DNA of 64,000 nt from Panopea generosa (lineage: Eukaryota; Mollusca; Bivalvia; Adapedonta; Hiatellidae), in the NCBI GenBank assembly GCA_029582155.1, contig CM055907.1, positions 16,032,974-16,096,973 of the forward strand, read 5' to 3'. Below are positions 1 to 12,612 of this stretch, piece by piece. Below the pieces are notes generated by a model. The model made no database searches and was not told the DNA's origin. It saw only the letters and a program-made list of their open reading frames with translations. The stretch's first letter is position 1; every line of letters begins with the position of its first letter. The translations under genes and the position numbers were made by a program.

Positions 1-184
1 ACCCTCTTTATATAAAGTAGTTACCTGTACTTGCATTTTTTTATTTTGGAATAGCATGGTTTTGAACTTATTTATTTTAAATCGATTCTGAAATAAGTTA
101 ATTCAACTTATATAAATTACGCTCGAATTATTTCTTGGCAGAACAGTACAAAGCATATGTTGAAAAGCTAAATGACACTACACA

Positions 185-245
185 TAGCAATGATAATGGA
201 TCGAACCCAGGACCCTAAGTCCTAGGGTGCTCTATTACTTGACAA
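185..245 (-). repeat. tRNA-like SINE head fragment
   Basis: Read on the minus strand this stretch has a B-box-like GGGTTCGATCC, preceded by a weak A-box-like region ending TAGAGCACC. That is the arrangement of a tRNA-derived SINE promoter. No cloverleaf can be completed and no body is recognisable downstream, so it is a relic and not a tRNA gene. The rest of 1-900 shows nothing beyond AT-rich sequence. Confidence 0.3.
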
Positions 246-947
246 TACATGGAATATGTGCTTTATCCGAGTTTTAACCAGTAAAATATATAAAACATCT
301 CAAACCTTTATTTGCCCAATCTCTATCCCCTATTTTAATTTTCTTACGTTGAATAAAAAAGAGCTTGCGATTATTCAAGGCTTAGACAAATAAGATATAT
401 ACGCTCATATCTTTGCATGATACATCTCTAGTTGGAGGTATATTTTCTTGTTTTGAATAACAAAGACTGGATGATCAGCTTAATCAAAACCTTAAGCATT
501 AAGTTGTATATAAATATATCCAACTTTGAATAAATCATAACCTGTTGGAGCTGTAACTTCTTATTTTGAATACATAGACTAGCTGCTTATTCAGAGCTTT
601 AAGCAGAAAAATCTTTATAAACATACCCCCAATTTATGATACAATCTGTTGGGTTATTTGTAAGCAATTGCCGGCTCAGTCAAAACACTTTAAAACCTGC
701 ATGCTTGGAAGCATACCCAGTCACCGATAACTTTCTGATTGTTTTTCAAGCTGCGTTTGAGGTCGGGAAAGCTATAAACAAATAATTGTATGTAGATACG
801 TTTGTAGGTTTAGATATTATGGGCCACAATAGACCTGAAAATATCAACAAAGATGTTAAACTAATTGACAGATCTATGAAAGTAACATACATGAAATAGC
901 ATTGTATTAACAGTAAATATGTTACATATATTACTTGTGTGCGTGTT

Positions 948-950
<3 letters not shown>

Positions 951-980
<30 letters not shown>

Positions 981-1071
981 CTGTCTGTCTGTCTGTCTGT
1001 CTGACTGTCTGACTGTGTGTCTGTACGTCTGTCTGTATGTACGTCTGTCTGTCCGTACGTCTGTCTGTTCG
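951..1071. repeat. Compound microsatellite (TG)n-(CTGT)n
   Basis: About 15 TG dinucleotides (951-980) run directly into a CTGT tetranucleotide tract (981-1071) that decays into CTGA, GTAC and GTCC variants. The 62-codon frame across it (919-1107) is only the repeat translated, all Cys, Val and Leu, and is not a gene. Confidence 0.95.
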
Positions 1072-1484
1072 ATTATCAGTAAAATTAGTTCCTTTGAAAT
1101 TAGATAAATTTAAATCTAAAGTAAAAACAAAGTATCGATTGTTTTAAACTTTTTTGTTTCTTTAAAATTGAACATCACAAGTGTACATGTAGATACACAA
1201 TTCATATTATGGGTCACAGAAATCAGCAAATTTGTAAATTATCGCTAGAAGATTCAGTGGTTCATGTCTCGATTCATACCGGATCACAAAGTGAAAATAC
1301 ATTCAAATGATGTGTTTTACTAGTGTGTTTGCTAATTAGCATAATTATGTTATATATGACCATTATTAAAAGAATATATAAAAAAGTACTTAACTGTTAA
1401 ATTATAATCAGCATATACAAGTAGTGGAATTGTAATATATATGATTATAAACTTGTTCGTTTTGACAATCATTAACGTCTGTTG

Positions 1485-1485
<1 letters not shown>

Positions 1486-1522
<37 letters not shown>
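1486..1522. repeat. (TA)n microsatellite
   Basis: Uninterrupted TA dinucleotide tract of about 37 bases. Confidence 0.97.
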
Positions 1523-1525
<3 letters not shown>

Positions 1526-1570
1526 CAAGACTCTGATGTGTTTGCCCTCGCGCCTTTTGGCGAGCAATTG

Positions 1571-2230
1571 CGCATATCCCACAATGCATACCTATTTAAC
1601 ACTTACCGAACTGTGACGTCATAAAACTATCCCTGAAGCAGCTGACAAATCAACATGCTCAAATTTCAGTACAACCTAAATTAATGAATGCTTGCATATG
1701 ACTAGGCGTTTGCTGGTAATTGCAAAGACATGCAGGCTACTGTTAAATGTTTAACAATCACGAAAACAATTTTCGTCACTAAAACAAACAAAAACATATT
1801 ATTCTAATCCACAATTTTGGATGTTCAAACTATGGATTGTACATTTTACTTGCTCAACTTGAATATTTAACATATTCGACACTCAGCTTCACACTTTTGA
1901 AATTGAAATTGCTAAACTGACGCAAAAGATTTAAGGATATGGATATAATTATCATCTCGCATCTGGCACCGTATCGCTTACACTAGGTTATATTTACACT
2001 CCGATTTCCTCCGGGAGTCTTGATATCACCGAATAAATCCATCTTCGTAAAGAGCTGATGATCAGTTGGAAAAGAATCAACATCGGATGTTATGTACAGT
2101 TAGACTGTAGATCTCCCGCTTGGATTCGATACATGGCAATGGGATTTGAGCACATCGATTGGTCAGTTGTTTCAGGGAATGTTTAATGACGTCACTGTTT
2201 GGTAGGCGATAAATAATGGATTGCCGATTA
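1571..2230. mobile_element. TIR/foldback element with CRE- and CCAAT-bearing arms
   Basis: Two arms of about 95-100 bases in inverted orientation, 1571-1672 and 2132-2230, align over almost their whole length when one is reverse-complemented. Shared blocks include GTGACGTCAT, CCCTGAA and TGCTCAAAT at equal spacing. Each arm has a perfect CRE palindrome TGACGTCA (1614-1621 and 2187-2194). The right arm also has ATTGG (inverted CCAAT) at 2158-2162. The interior of about 460 bases has no open frame. A third arm copy is at 62925-63000. The arms diverge by perhaps a quarter, so the element is old. A non-autonomous DNA transposon is the likeliest explanation. A simple inverted duplication is the alternative. 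Confidence 0.55.
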
Positions 2231-5200
2231 GCATAGAATGCCCTTTATTTTCATTAAAAGTTGAATAAGTTGATTCTTGAGATAGCGGAGTAGGATGTAT
2301 ATACCTATGTGGTTATGAATTATGTTTTTATTAATGAAATGTATATCACCATTTATTAAACTGGTGTTTTATTTGAAAGGTGCCTCGTCTCAATATAGTG
2401 TTTCGCTTAGGTTCATGGTACGTTAGACTGCGTTCCGTTTTCGATCCTCCGTTTAATGTTAAAGCAATTAAACACAGTCCCTACATTGCGGTTAAACTAG
2501 CCACAGCGCACCTTCTCTCTAGCCGCACCACATATTCCCCCGGCTGTTATATTTACCAATATTATGCTCGCGGCATATATGTATATATTTAATGTTAAAA
2601 TATTAATACTATATTTCTGTGATATTCATCAAGCCTTTCGTGAATTCTATTAAAGAAGCAAGCATGTATTTTAGTTGCCACGCCCCACTTTTGTTTATGG
2701 AATGGTTTTATCATCATGTATTATTCTAGTCCTATACTTCTTATTGTCGTTTATACATTTATACAGATGTGTTGCATATAAGATCATCATTTAAAATCAG
2801 GGTTGACACCAATTCTATTGGGTTTGTAGATTCTGTATCATGGTCTTGTGCCTTTGGTGTACGTTGTAGCAACGCACACTCGTCGTAGACTTGTCTGTAT
2901 ATTTATATATATTAGTTCACAAATAATTATCTCTCTCTATATATAATGCATCAATAATTGAATAAATATAACAACAACTTCTACGAAATTTCTACACAAA
3001 GCTGTGTGAATCTATCAGTCAAGTTTACGGTACAATTCTTGTCAGTATCTCTGCTCAAAATATAAATAGTGAAGATACCTTTCTAATCAGATTTAGTAAT
3101 CTAGATCAGCTTAGAGGACTTTATTTTACCCAAGAAATTTAGAATGAAAATACATACATAAGAGAGTTAAGGAATGTTATGTAATCGAAACCACAGTAAT
3201 GCAACACATTTAGATAGTGTTGAAATGTAAGTGCTAAAACTGAATGTCAGAGGAAAGACCATGTTAATGTTTTCTTTACCCTTATCCATTTTCTAATTCC
3301 AAATAATCTAAAAAAACGACTTTTATCTTGAGCATCTTCGCTTTCGTTTCCATTATAGGGCTAAAATATCTTAAAACATTTATACCATATATTCAGTAAC
3401 GTCATTTTACACGTCCTTAATGATAGAAGAGTATTTTAGGAGTAGGAACATCTTGAAACATGTCACATAAAAGCCTGAAGTAGCTAAGATGGGGACAAAA
3501 CCTGCATCAATTCGCAATAAACAGACAATTACGTCAACAACCGCACAGTTATGTGTTTCTGGAATGTACGAGCAGACGTAGACCTCTATAAAACCGTACT
3601 AAATCACTGTTTGTTAGATATTCCGTTGTATATCAACAGGCAGTATAAGTACATCCCTGTATATAACTGTCTACATTATTTACAGAATTCGTAAATATAT
3701 AGGACTCACACCATTATTATCTCCCTTGAGTGTCCGGACCTACAGATGAAGGAAGTAGAAATAAAGCTTAAGCTCTACATGTATTTTTATTCTTTTTCAA
3801 GGCTCTATACTGCAGTGATGTATTTTTCCTAGCATGCGTTAAATGGTCAGTATTTAAGGAATCACCACTGAAAATTTGATGCTGAAACGAGTTTTCTGGA
3901 CAAGTCTGTGTCCTTTCAGAATTGTTAGTTCGAACCGTATCGTGGGCGAATAGTTGACCTATTATTACCCTGGAAATTGATAGGTCTCACAGAATCATTT
4001 AATTAAAAACAAACCTTGTCAAAGCATGCTAATGTTCCCTTTCTTATTGCATATCTTGAACCGGTGAAGGATTTGAGCTCAGATACATGCTGCAGATTTT
4101 GTTTTTTCACTGTGTTTTAGACATAAATGATACAATGGAGCCCTATGCCAAATGTTATAGTTGTGTGAGACGTATATGTAGTTTTCTTCTGCGTGTACTC
4201 TTGACCAGGAAAAAAATATTAAATGAATTATTCATGTATATGGGCATCATTTGTTTAGATAGTCAAAGTAAACACCATCAAATCATTACATGAATGTTAT
4301 GTAACCCATTTAAGTTGATTTCATGAAAAAAAATAAATTTAAGCTCAATTCCTAAATCATATAATGTACATTGATATTTGTATTAAAGAATTCAGTATTG
4401 TTTGGGTATATATTATTTCTTAGAGAGATAACGGCCGTTAAAGATTTACCCGAAAGCAACTCCGTCGTGAAATCAATCAATCAAATATAATACTGTGACA
4501 CACTTTAAATTCGTTTGAACTTAATTAGCGAATTTACTCTCATTTGACCTATTTTACTTTTACGCAAAATGTTAAATTCGCGATATTCGAATAATGAAAC
4601 TGCCGACAATGCGTTTTTTATACTGATATTGTAAATATTCTGACAATGATCATGATTAAAATTTTAGCGGAATCTTTGAACTAGCGAGAGTAGAAACTCG
4701 CAAATACATGTAAAAGCGAAAATTACTGATCGCTAATAAAAAAGTATATTATAGTAACGACATCAAGTCAAATACTTGGCTTTGTTTTTTAATAAAAATA
4801 TTACTTAAATGAGTGAATGTCATTTCAAACAAAACAACTTTTGTATAATTTATGACACCGTATCGTTTACATTTAGGTCATCTTCATCTAATGCAGGCAA
4901 TGTCCATGTATGTGTTATCTTTTGGTGTGAACCTTATTTTTTTTATAGTTATTCAAACGTTATATAGAAATAATTATCGGCAGTTCTTATATGATCGATC
5001 ACCCGTACCACCTCAATATTTTTACGTCTATTGCAGCAGTTAATATGATGTGACATAATGAACGGAAATGATACACGGAATGAATTGCATGCAAATTCAA
5101 TCAATACGAAAGGAAAGTCATTAAATGATAAAAAAGGTGATTATACGCCATAACGCCAAAATATATTAAGTCACGCATTTTGGAAAATACAGTTGTCTGT

Positions 5201-5460
5201 GAGCCAACTCAACACTACAGAAAGACTTACATCGTAAAGTGCAGCTGTCTGGTTGTCGGATTTGCATTTGCATAATCGAAGTGAGCACACTAGCCTAAAA
5301 TGAATTGAGTAACTTTGGTCTCTTCTTAGAACTACTGTTATCATCGTCAGTATCCTATTTACAAGAAACAAGCATTCCGTGCATTGACAAATTATTTGAT
5401 TAGTTATTTCGAACAACAGTACAAGTTGAATGAATCAGTTTAATCGAGATAGAAAAATAA
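2231..5460. other. AT-rich sequence, no supported gene
   Basis: A relatively GC-rich 70-codon open frame occurs at 2380-2592 (+), but it has no recognisable domain and no splice signals that I trust. At 3920-3960 there is a weak tRNA B-box-like string (TTAGTTCGAAC). At 4510-4730 a loose inverted relationship involving AGCGAATTTACTCTC and GAGAGTAGAAACTCGC suggests a decayed TIR element, but its ends cannot be set. Otherwise I see nothing. Confidence 0.4.
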
Positions 5461-5469
5461 ACAAGACAC

Positions 5470-5690
5470 CAACACAATAGACCTGACGCGAGAGCAATTA
5501 TTGCTCCTTTCACTGGCAAGGTGGCGTTGTTTGTCTAAGTAAATACAATACAATACACTATGATTTTTACTTAGAAACCGTTTGCTTGTCTAAGGAACCT
5601 GGCTTGATTGGAAACAATATTGATCGCTGATTGGATTATTCGCTAATTGGATTATCAATTTCTTTAATTGGCAGTCCGCGTCGGGTAAAT
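5470..5690 (+). repeat. Dispersed repeat, copy 1 of 2
   Basis: This stretch aligns with 56505-56700 in the same orientation. Shared are a GGC(A/G)TTGTTT block, TTTACTTAGA, TTGTTTGTCTA-like sequence, ATATTGATCG(C/T)TGATTGGATTAT and a final AATTGGCAG/GATTGACAG block. Spacing is kept except for small indels. No TIR or open frame was found. It could be a short transposon or the 5' part of a retroelement. Confidence 0.5.
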
Positions 5691-7028
5691 TGTGAAACTA
5701 TAAGCCTAGTCATGCATTACTTATAGTTAAAATAGTTGAAAATACAAACATGTAGTCTAACAAAAATGACATCATGTTTGCACACTTAAATAAACACCAT
5801 TTATATCTCAGACAAAAACAGTACATTAAACAAAACTAGCATAAGCATATGTAGAGTGAAACCAACAGTCTAAGCATCTAAGGTGCATTTTGCTACTGAC
5901 CGATTTATTGGTGTGACCCTGGTTGTTGTTGTTGTACTTGTACGTACGGGTATTGATATTATTACCATTATTATGATGATATAATTATTTCTTAGTGTTA
6001 TGTTGTTGTGGTGACAGTGTCCTTTGATCGTTAAATCTGATGGACATAAAAGTATACTGTATCATTGTATTCTTTTTTCCTATATCAATGTTAACAGTGC
6101 AAAAAAGTTAGATAAGGAAATAATTACTTTTCCATCAATTCGGGACATGTGTATTTATGACGAAAAAAACTAAACAATCTTTAGGTAAATTTCACGAAAA
6201 AAGATATAAATCACATTTGGATTACCAATTATTGATGAAAATTAATTAAAAGCAGAAGATGATATTCATAACTTATCACTGATTACCAAAGCAAACGTTT
6301 TAATGTAAGTCAAAGCCATTGTCAATACTTGTCAAATTTTAACGAAAAACATTTATTACGCATTCGCGTTGCCACAGTGAAATAATTTTAACACTTTGCT
6401 TTACACGTCTTTATAATCATAAATACATATATGATACTTATATTCTGATAACTGACATGTAAAATTAATATTTGGTGTATATTAAGTTTTGTTACGAGAA
6501 AATGTAACATTTTAGGTTAATAAACTATTCTTCTTGTTGTTCTTCTTTTTTATATTGATAAATCAATCAACCGCCATGAAGTTTCTTGGTTCAAAAGATA
6601 AATAACTTCACATTGAACGAAATAATAGCGTTCTGACATTTCCAACTGTGCTCGCCTGGGTGCAATAAAGCACTTGGTGATTGTACATTTAGATAAAGAG
6701 AAATAAGCCGAAGTAAAACCAGTTCCGCTTTTATATGTGATCATGGTTTATATCAGAGTTGTTCATTTAGAATAACAGGAAACGCATATCATCTGCAGTC
6801 AAAGGAACATTGTTTACAGTCTAGATCACCGCTAAAATTAGCATAAGGAACTACTTTTTATTCATCGAATATAATTATTTCCTGTAATTCATTAATGCTA
6901 CAAAACGAAACAATAAAAGTATGGACATTTTTAAAAATATTACATGTAATAAATCATACGCTACAACAAAGGGAGACGTATGATTAAGTTTTAACGCCCG
7001 CTATCGATACGTGCAATACTTTATTTAC
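5691..7028. other. AT-rich sequence, nothing recognised
   Basis: Contains a short GTT run (about 5925-5936) and the 64-codon minus-strand open frame 6550-6744, which has no recognisable features. No repeats shared with the rest of the window were noticed. Confidence 0.4.
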
Positions 7029-7486
7029 GTCTCACTACACAGTAACGCCCTTTTTCCCACAGTGACATGATTGTTACGCTTAAAAAAAGGTATATGTAAT
7101 TTGTTTTTCCTTGAGATTTTCAAAATGGTTCATAGTGGTTGTGATTTCTTGCTGCAGATGAGTAGAGCAACAGTTGCCTTAGCATATACTGCAATAAGAC
7201 ATCACTGGTGTTAAAAAAGTGACCTTTATAGGATTTCAACATATGCATGTATTTATGAAGATTTGAGGACTTCTTTTTAAAAAAATCTCAGGGTGTCACT
7301 GCACTCTTTTTTGAAAAAAGAAACGTGATTAACCTACCAATTATTGTGTATTTTTATGTGGGTATACATTCCTGCTATGAAAAAAAAATATTTAAACAAA
7401 ATCTATGTCGAATTTATGTTTACCATGGAAATCCTAGACCTTATTTTTTATAGAACAAAGAACAAACTTCAACTGTGAAGTGAGAC
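7029..7486. mobile_element. 458-bp MITE, copy 1
   Basis: Begins GTCTCACTACACAGT and ends with its reverse complement carrying one mismatch (ACTGTGAAGTGAGAC). The whole length aligns with 57609-58071. Flanking bases TTATTTAC and TTTTATTA could be a degraded 8-base target duplication, which would suit a hAT or P-type element, but they are not identical. There is no coding capacity for a transposase, so it is non-autonomous. Confidence 0.8.
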
Positions 7487-10331
7487 TTTTATTACATTAT
7501 TATCTCCTGATGTGGTTAACTGAGCAATAAAAATCGATATTTTGGGGGGAATTTGTAGCATTTTTTTTAAAGCATGACATACTATGTACATTTAACATTG
7601 GTGATGGGCCACATGAAATCTTAGTGTACTACGATATTTTCGTATATGAACTCGACGAATATTGACTAAATTATTTGGTTCGAACTGGACAAGAAGCATC
7701 GATATCAGAGATGAAAGGTTTCAGATCCTAAAACAGAGACTAAGAGGTTTTAGTCACGATAGACCCTCAAGATGACATAGCAAAAATAATTTATTGAAAA
7801 GATGTCTTTTATAAGATTGAACTAATTTGTTGAAAATCTCAAGGAAAACACACCGACTACGTGACTGCTAAAGTAATTGCAAACTGAGTCACATATTTGT
7901 TTAAAATTTTACATGAAACATTGAAACGATAAAGGCAACATTATATTGATTATCTGTTGATATTTGTTAAATTTTAAACATGTTATGAAAATTCAACTAA
8001 ATATGCAGTTGAATAGTTGACGCCATTGCAAGACAATACATATTTTTTCAGACATGTTTGTTTTCCTTTAATGGCGTCGTTCCACCACAATATTTGAAGT
8101 TCACATTATATTCACAAGAACAAAGAAAATAATATCATACCGAACCACACACAAACAGCAACAAACAAATATCATAACATAATTGAAACTACTAAATATC
8201 ATAAAATCAACCATAAAACAGATCATGCTCTGATATTCAAATGCATGATATTATTTATAAATTGGATGTAACGTCATTTTCATAACACGTTATCTATTGT
8301 ATCTCAAGTTTTAATGATGATTGAAAACCTCGAAAATAATCTTTAGCCTAAGATCCCAAGGAGGATCAATACCCCATTTTATATTTGATTTTGTTTTTAT
8401 ATTTGTAAAATGTATAGTACGCCAAGTACATTACTTCCTTGTTACTTGTAAGTCTTTATGTATAATTTTAATCAGTCGAAGAACATTTCTTATATGTATT
8501 ACACATACCACGTGTCTATCCAAACATGTTAAATCGTCTAGCAACAGCAAGAAACCGTTGTATCCATAAATTAACGTCGGTTATTAATAACAAAATAACT
8601 CAAACCGTGCATACATAGCATTCTTGAGTCTACTAGTTAGACATAATTGCTACTGCAGACACGGGACACTACCTAGTAATTAGTGTTTATAGTTCGCCTT
8701 AACCCCCAGTAATATCTTGGATACAGTGATTTTTATCACCAATTATATCAAAAAGCTTAAACAGTGTCGTAAATGAGATATAATATCTAACAGTCTTTAA
8801 AGGAGGGATGGATCGAATGTAGATTTTTTCTAAAAAACTGAACATATTGCTGTAGTGGAACACAATGTATGAACGAGTATTCATGTTTCCTATGAACTGA
8901 TGGCGATAGTTACAGATGAATAAATATTCACAGCAGAGTATCAAGTATAACTTAAGACATACCCTTTTCACATTTAATGATTTAAGAAGTTGAGAAAATA
9001 TATATAAACTATACATCTGTTTCCTATGAACAGATATCGAAAGGTAGAATATTTGTTTCAGAGGGCAATAACCACTTACAGCCGATGTCCTTCTCACATT
9101 TACTGTTTTAAAAAATATAGTGTAACAATATATTGTCGGCATTGCAGCCGTAACATAACCATTACGTTTTCACTCTATTTTCATCTAATTCAAAATGCAG
9201 CCACAATTTGTATCCAATTGTATAAGCATTGAGATAACTCTATTTTAAATAATTAAGCAATGTGATAAACTCATCAAAGTTCTATGGCAAAAAATGGTAA
9301 CTATGAATGTCTGAGATTATTATGAAACAATCATTTTTATAATGAACACATTCTCGCGTTACTAGTTTTATTGTAAATTGTATTCAAATCGACAAAGTGA
9401 AATTGAAACGAAACCCTAAAAAAATAAACTCATGCCACTTAACGACCTTCACCTCGTCATTCAGATTATTTCTAAGATGAAATTAAAATGAAACATATAT
9501 TCTAAAAATAAAAATTCGGAACTTTCCGGGCATCATAGATATAACCAAGGTAAGCGATTAAGTTTAGATTTAGTTTTTATACAACCTATATTGTTATATT
9601 GTGGATACATCTGTTATTGTACATGTGACCCGTGTAGTTCGAGTTAGAATTCTATGACAAGAAATATGATTTTTAGCAATAAAAATATTCATACCAACTA
9701 AAAATATATTGTTCATATAGATTTAAGTTTTAAATTACATCTTAAAGCATATTTAGCAATCGTTGTAATATACAAGGATGAAGGATTTATGTTAACGATT
9801 GAATCCTTTTTTTTTTGCTATAAGCTCCGTCATCGAAGTACTTATTTGCATATTTGTAGCACTGATCTTCTCATCCATAAATATATATATTAAACACACG
9901 ATTTATTTTTTTCCGAGATAGGTATCTGCTGTTATAAATACATGTTAAGCGTCGATAAATTACGACAATGTTTGCCATTTATCTTCAGTTACTGGTTATT
10001 TTGCCTTTCAATAAATATAACAATAGAGTTGTGTGATCTAAAAGGAATTCAATACATTTTAGATGGGAACTTAAAGTGTTATACTAACACTTACTTGTCG
10101 TTTAAAGCTGATTTCAAATAAAACATTTTCGTTCGTCAATGGGTATATGATATAAAACAAATAGTATGTAAAACTGTAAGAAGTTATACTGTCTTTCATT
10201 TAAGAAATTTATTTTAAAAAATGTCAATGATATTAATCGAAAACCACATTTTTTGCCACAGAAGGCATGCACTTGTATAACAATATTTGCACAACTGTAC
10301 CACATTCGTTGCAGACTATTATACAATTATA
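7487..10331. other. AT-rich sequence with a local tandem duplication
   Basis: Two imperfect copies of a unit of about 126-135 bases lie at roughly 8884-9010 and 9018-9140. They share TGTTTCCTATGAAC and T(T/C)TCACATTTA at matching spacing. A 147-codon minus-strand frame (8699-9142) spans both copies but has no recognisable domain. It is probably chance in AT-rich DNA. A possible AAG|GTAAGC splice donor at 9549-9554 has no convincing exon before it. Confidence 0.4.
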
Positions 10332-10440
10332 ATGGACTTTTCAATATGATGTGCTATGTACCAGAAAATGATATTGTCCGAGGCGGTAGCTTTGTTTTTC
10401 TGGTGTATAGCACATGATATTGCACAGCTAAAAAGTCCAT
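10332..10440. mobile_element. Foldback (hairpin) element
   Basis: Left arm 10332-10369 (ATGGACTTTT, then ATATGATGTGCTAT, then ACCAGAAAA) is repeated in reverse complement at 10396-10440, with an extra 8 bases in the right arm. The loop is about 26 bases. The transcript would form a long hairpin. It has the size and shape of a foldback MITE. No target duplication is obvious. Confidence 0.65.
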
Positions 10441-10604
10441 AACTGTTTTAGTATATAAAATATAAATAAACGAATTCTGAGCCTTTAGGCTTATTCGCTT
10501 TTTCGTACAGGAAATGACAAAAAAATCACCGAGATAAGAATATACATTTTATGTAACAATAGTTTTTAAATATAAAATGAAAAAAACTATAAATATATTG
10601 AAAA

Positions 10605-10690
10605 TAAATTTCCCCGGCTGGGATTCGAACCATTGCGGGAAAAAATCAACGTCTTAACACCAATTGGCTAAAGACACATTTTGATCAAAG
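10605..10690 (-). repeat. tRNA-derived sequence (SINE head or tRNA pseudogene)
   Basis: On the minus strand an A-box-like TTTAGCCAATTGGTG is followed 35 bases later by the B box GGTTCGAATCCC. The T-stem has only two good pairs and no acceptor stem forms, so it is not a functional tRNA. Poly-A/T-rich sequence follows. An open minus-strand frame upstream (10654-10863, hydrophilic) runs into it and is unassigned. Confidence 0.45.
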
Positions 10691-11707
10691 TGTGTAATTA
10701 CATTAATTTGTTTCTCTCGTAAATAATGGCATAATTGATTGAACAGTTGCCTTTTTGTCGTATCGGCATCTTTAACATCAAGAATTTTGCTGTAATCGGA
10801 CGCGAATCTCTTGTTAGCAGCCATATAAAAACAACGCCGCATTCGGAACATCTCAGTTTTCATTGTTGCGTTCGTTTAACAATTGGAATTCCCAGCGACT
10901 TTTTTAATAACTTTATGCACAGTTTTGCAAAACCAATAGTAAAAACTGTTCAATAGCATATAGTATTTTTTTAAATGAGGAGGTATCACTATGGCCAATC
11001 AGAATCAATTTATTTAGAGATTATGTAATTATTACATATATGGAATAGTCTAAACTGTATACCTGACATAGCTGCATATTTTGACCTAAAGCAGTCTAAC
11101 TTTGATATAAGAGTACATCTACATATGGTATAAAACAACAGCAACAAGGTTAGCAGAAACCGAAGAATGCATATGAAACCACAACAAAGCTACATCAAAG
11201 CACAAAATACACCCAACAATACAAATATATTCCAGTCAAGATGTACAATGCAACTTTGAAGTGACAACAGGGGTCAACAGTGATGTTCATCAGGTTTAAA
11301 CATGCCAATGCATGTATGGGTAAAGTTTTAAATGTTTGGAACACAATGTTACTACCTTACATGTTAACATCGCTTTCAATTAAGACAAACGGATCTTTTT
11401 CTATACAGAGAAGACAACAATGATGAATTTTCACAATAATTTAAAATACTTAAGTATGGTGAATTATAGGTTAAAGAAAACGTGTGCAAAATGTTGAACT
11501 TTGTTAAAAAAATGATGTAATACCACACACAGTTATCTTGGCCAAGTGATTAGATTATACTAGTACATACAGGTGTAAATAAACTTTATAAAATACCTGA
11601 TTTGTGTGAACAAATAAAACATTTTATAGTTAATGTAAGAAAGTCATAGGAAAAAAATCAAACATTGTGGTATAAAAGCAATAGGATTATTTATTATATA
11701 TAAATCA

Positions 11708-12612
11708 CAGTTGATACTCGCTAACTCGAACGCTTATGTTTCGAAATTCCTGTTATCTCAAATTTGAAGTTCAGTCCCGTTTTTTCCCCTTCTTTTTCTA
11801 TATAAGTTAACTCCTGATAAATCAAATTCCAGTAATTCGAATTATTCACTTTTTCGAATCTGTCCTTCGGTCCCTCCGTCCTAAAATCTATTGATTTCTC
11901 GCTCGTTATTTCGATTTTTTATCACAGCGTGAATATGAATGGCAAACCGCCAAAGGTGATAATTGCTGATCCCATATCTGTAATTTATCGCTTCATGTGT
12001 CTGTACTGGCCGGTAAGGCAATTATGTCATCAAATTATTATGATACAAACACAAAGGAGACACACGCTGATTAAGCAAACATCAACGCTTCTTGTTTGGG
12101 TGACGAAGTTTTAGAAGACAGCTGTTCTATTTTTTCTTCTTATGTTTTATTTGTTAAGTTGTTGTAACCATTGCTTGTATACAACCTGTGTTTATTTTTC
12201 TGTTGCATATTCTATTTATTTGATATTCATAAAAATAAAAAGTATAAAAACATTTTATTTATTTTGGCAAATAGACGATTAGCCTACACATAGAAAACAA
12301 CGCACAACATACGTTTGCGTAGAAGAAAATGACGCATGTAAACAGTTAAATTTACCACGATTTAAGATTATTCCACAGTACATATCAAAATAAATAAAGT
12401 TTATATTATGTGTAAGTATAACATATTATTTTGAGTATAAAATAACAATTATAGGTATTTACATGTACACAATCATATGTTCTCATCGATTTATGGAGTG
12501 GGTGGGGTAACGGTAAAAAATTGCACAAAAGTAGACTCCCGATAAATCAAAATTCGGATATTTCGAATTATTTTTACGGTCCCATCGAATTCGTAAAAAC
12601 GAGATTCCACTG
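11708..12612. mobile_element. pogo/Tigger-like non-autonomous DNA element
   Basis: The left end CAGTTGATACTCGCTAACTC and the right end, read inward from 12612 as CAGTGGAATCTCG followed by ACGAATTC, resemble CAGT-starting TIRs of the pogo/Tigger group that carry CTCG...CGAA words. Inside both ends are more such words (TAATTCGAATTATT near 11832, GATAAATCAAAATTCGG near 12541). The interior holds only a 61-codon frame (11929-12114) with no transposase motif. TA target duplications are not clear at the edges, so the exact ends are uncertain. Confidence 0.45.

Noticed and set aside
10605-10690. Functional tRNA gene
   Set aside because: A and B boxes are present, but no acceptor stem forms and the T stem is largely unpaired.
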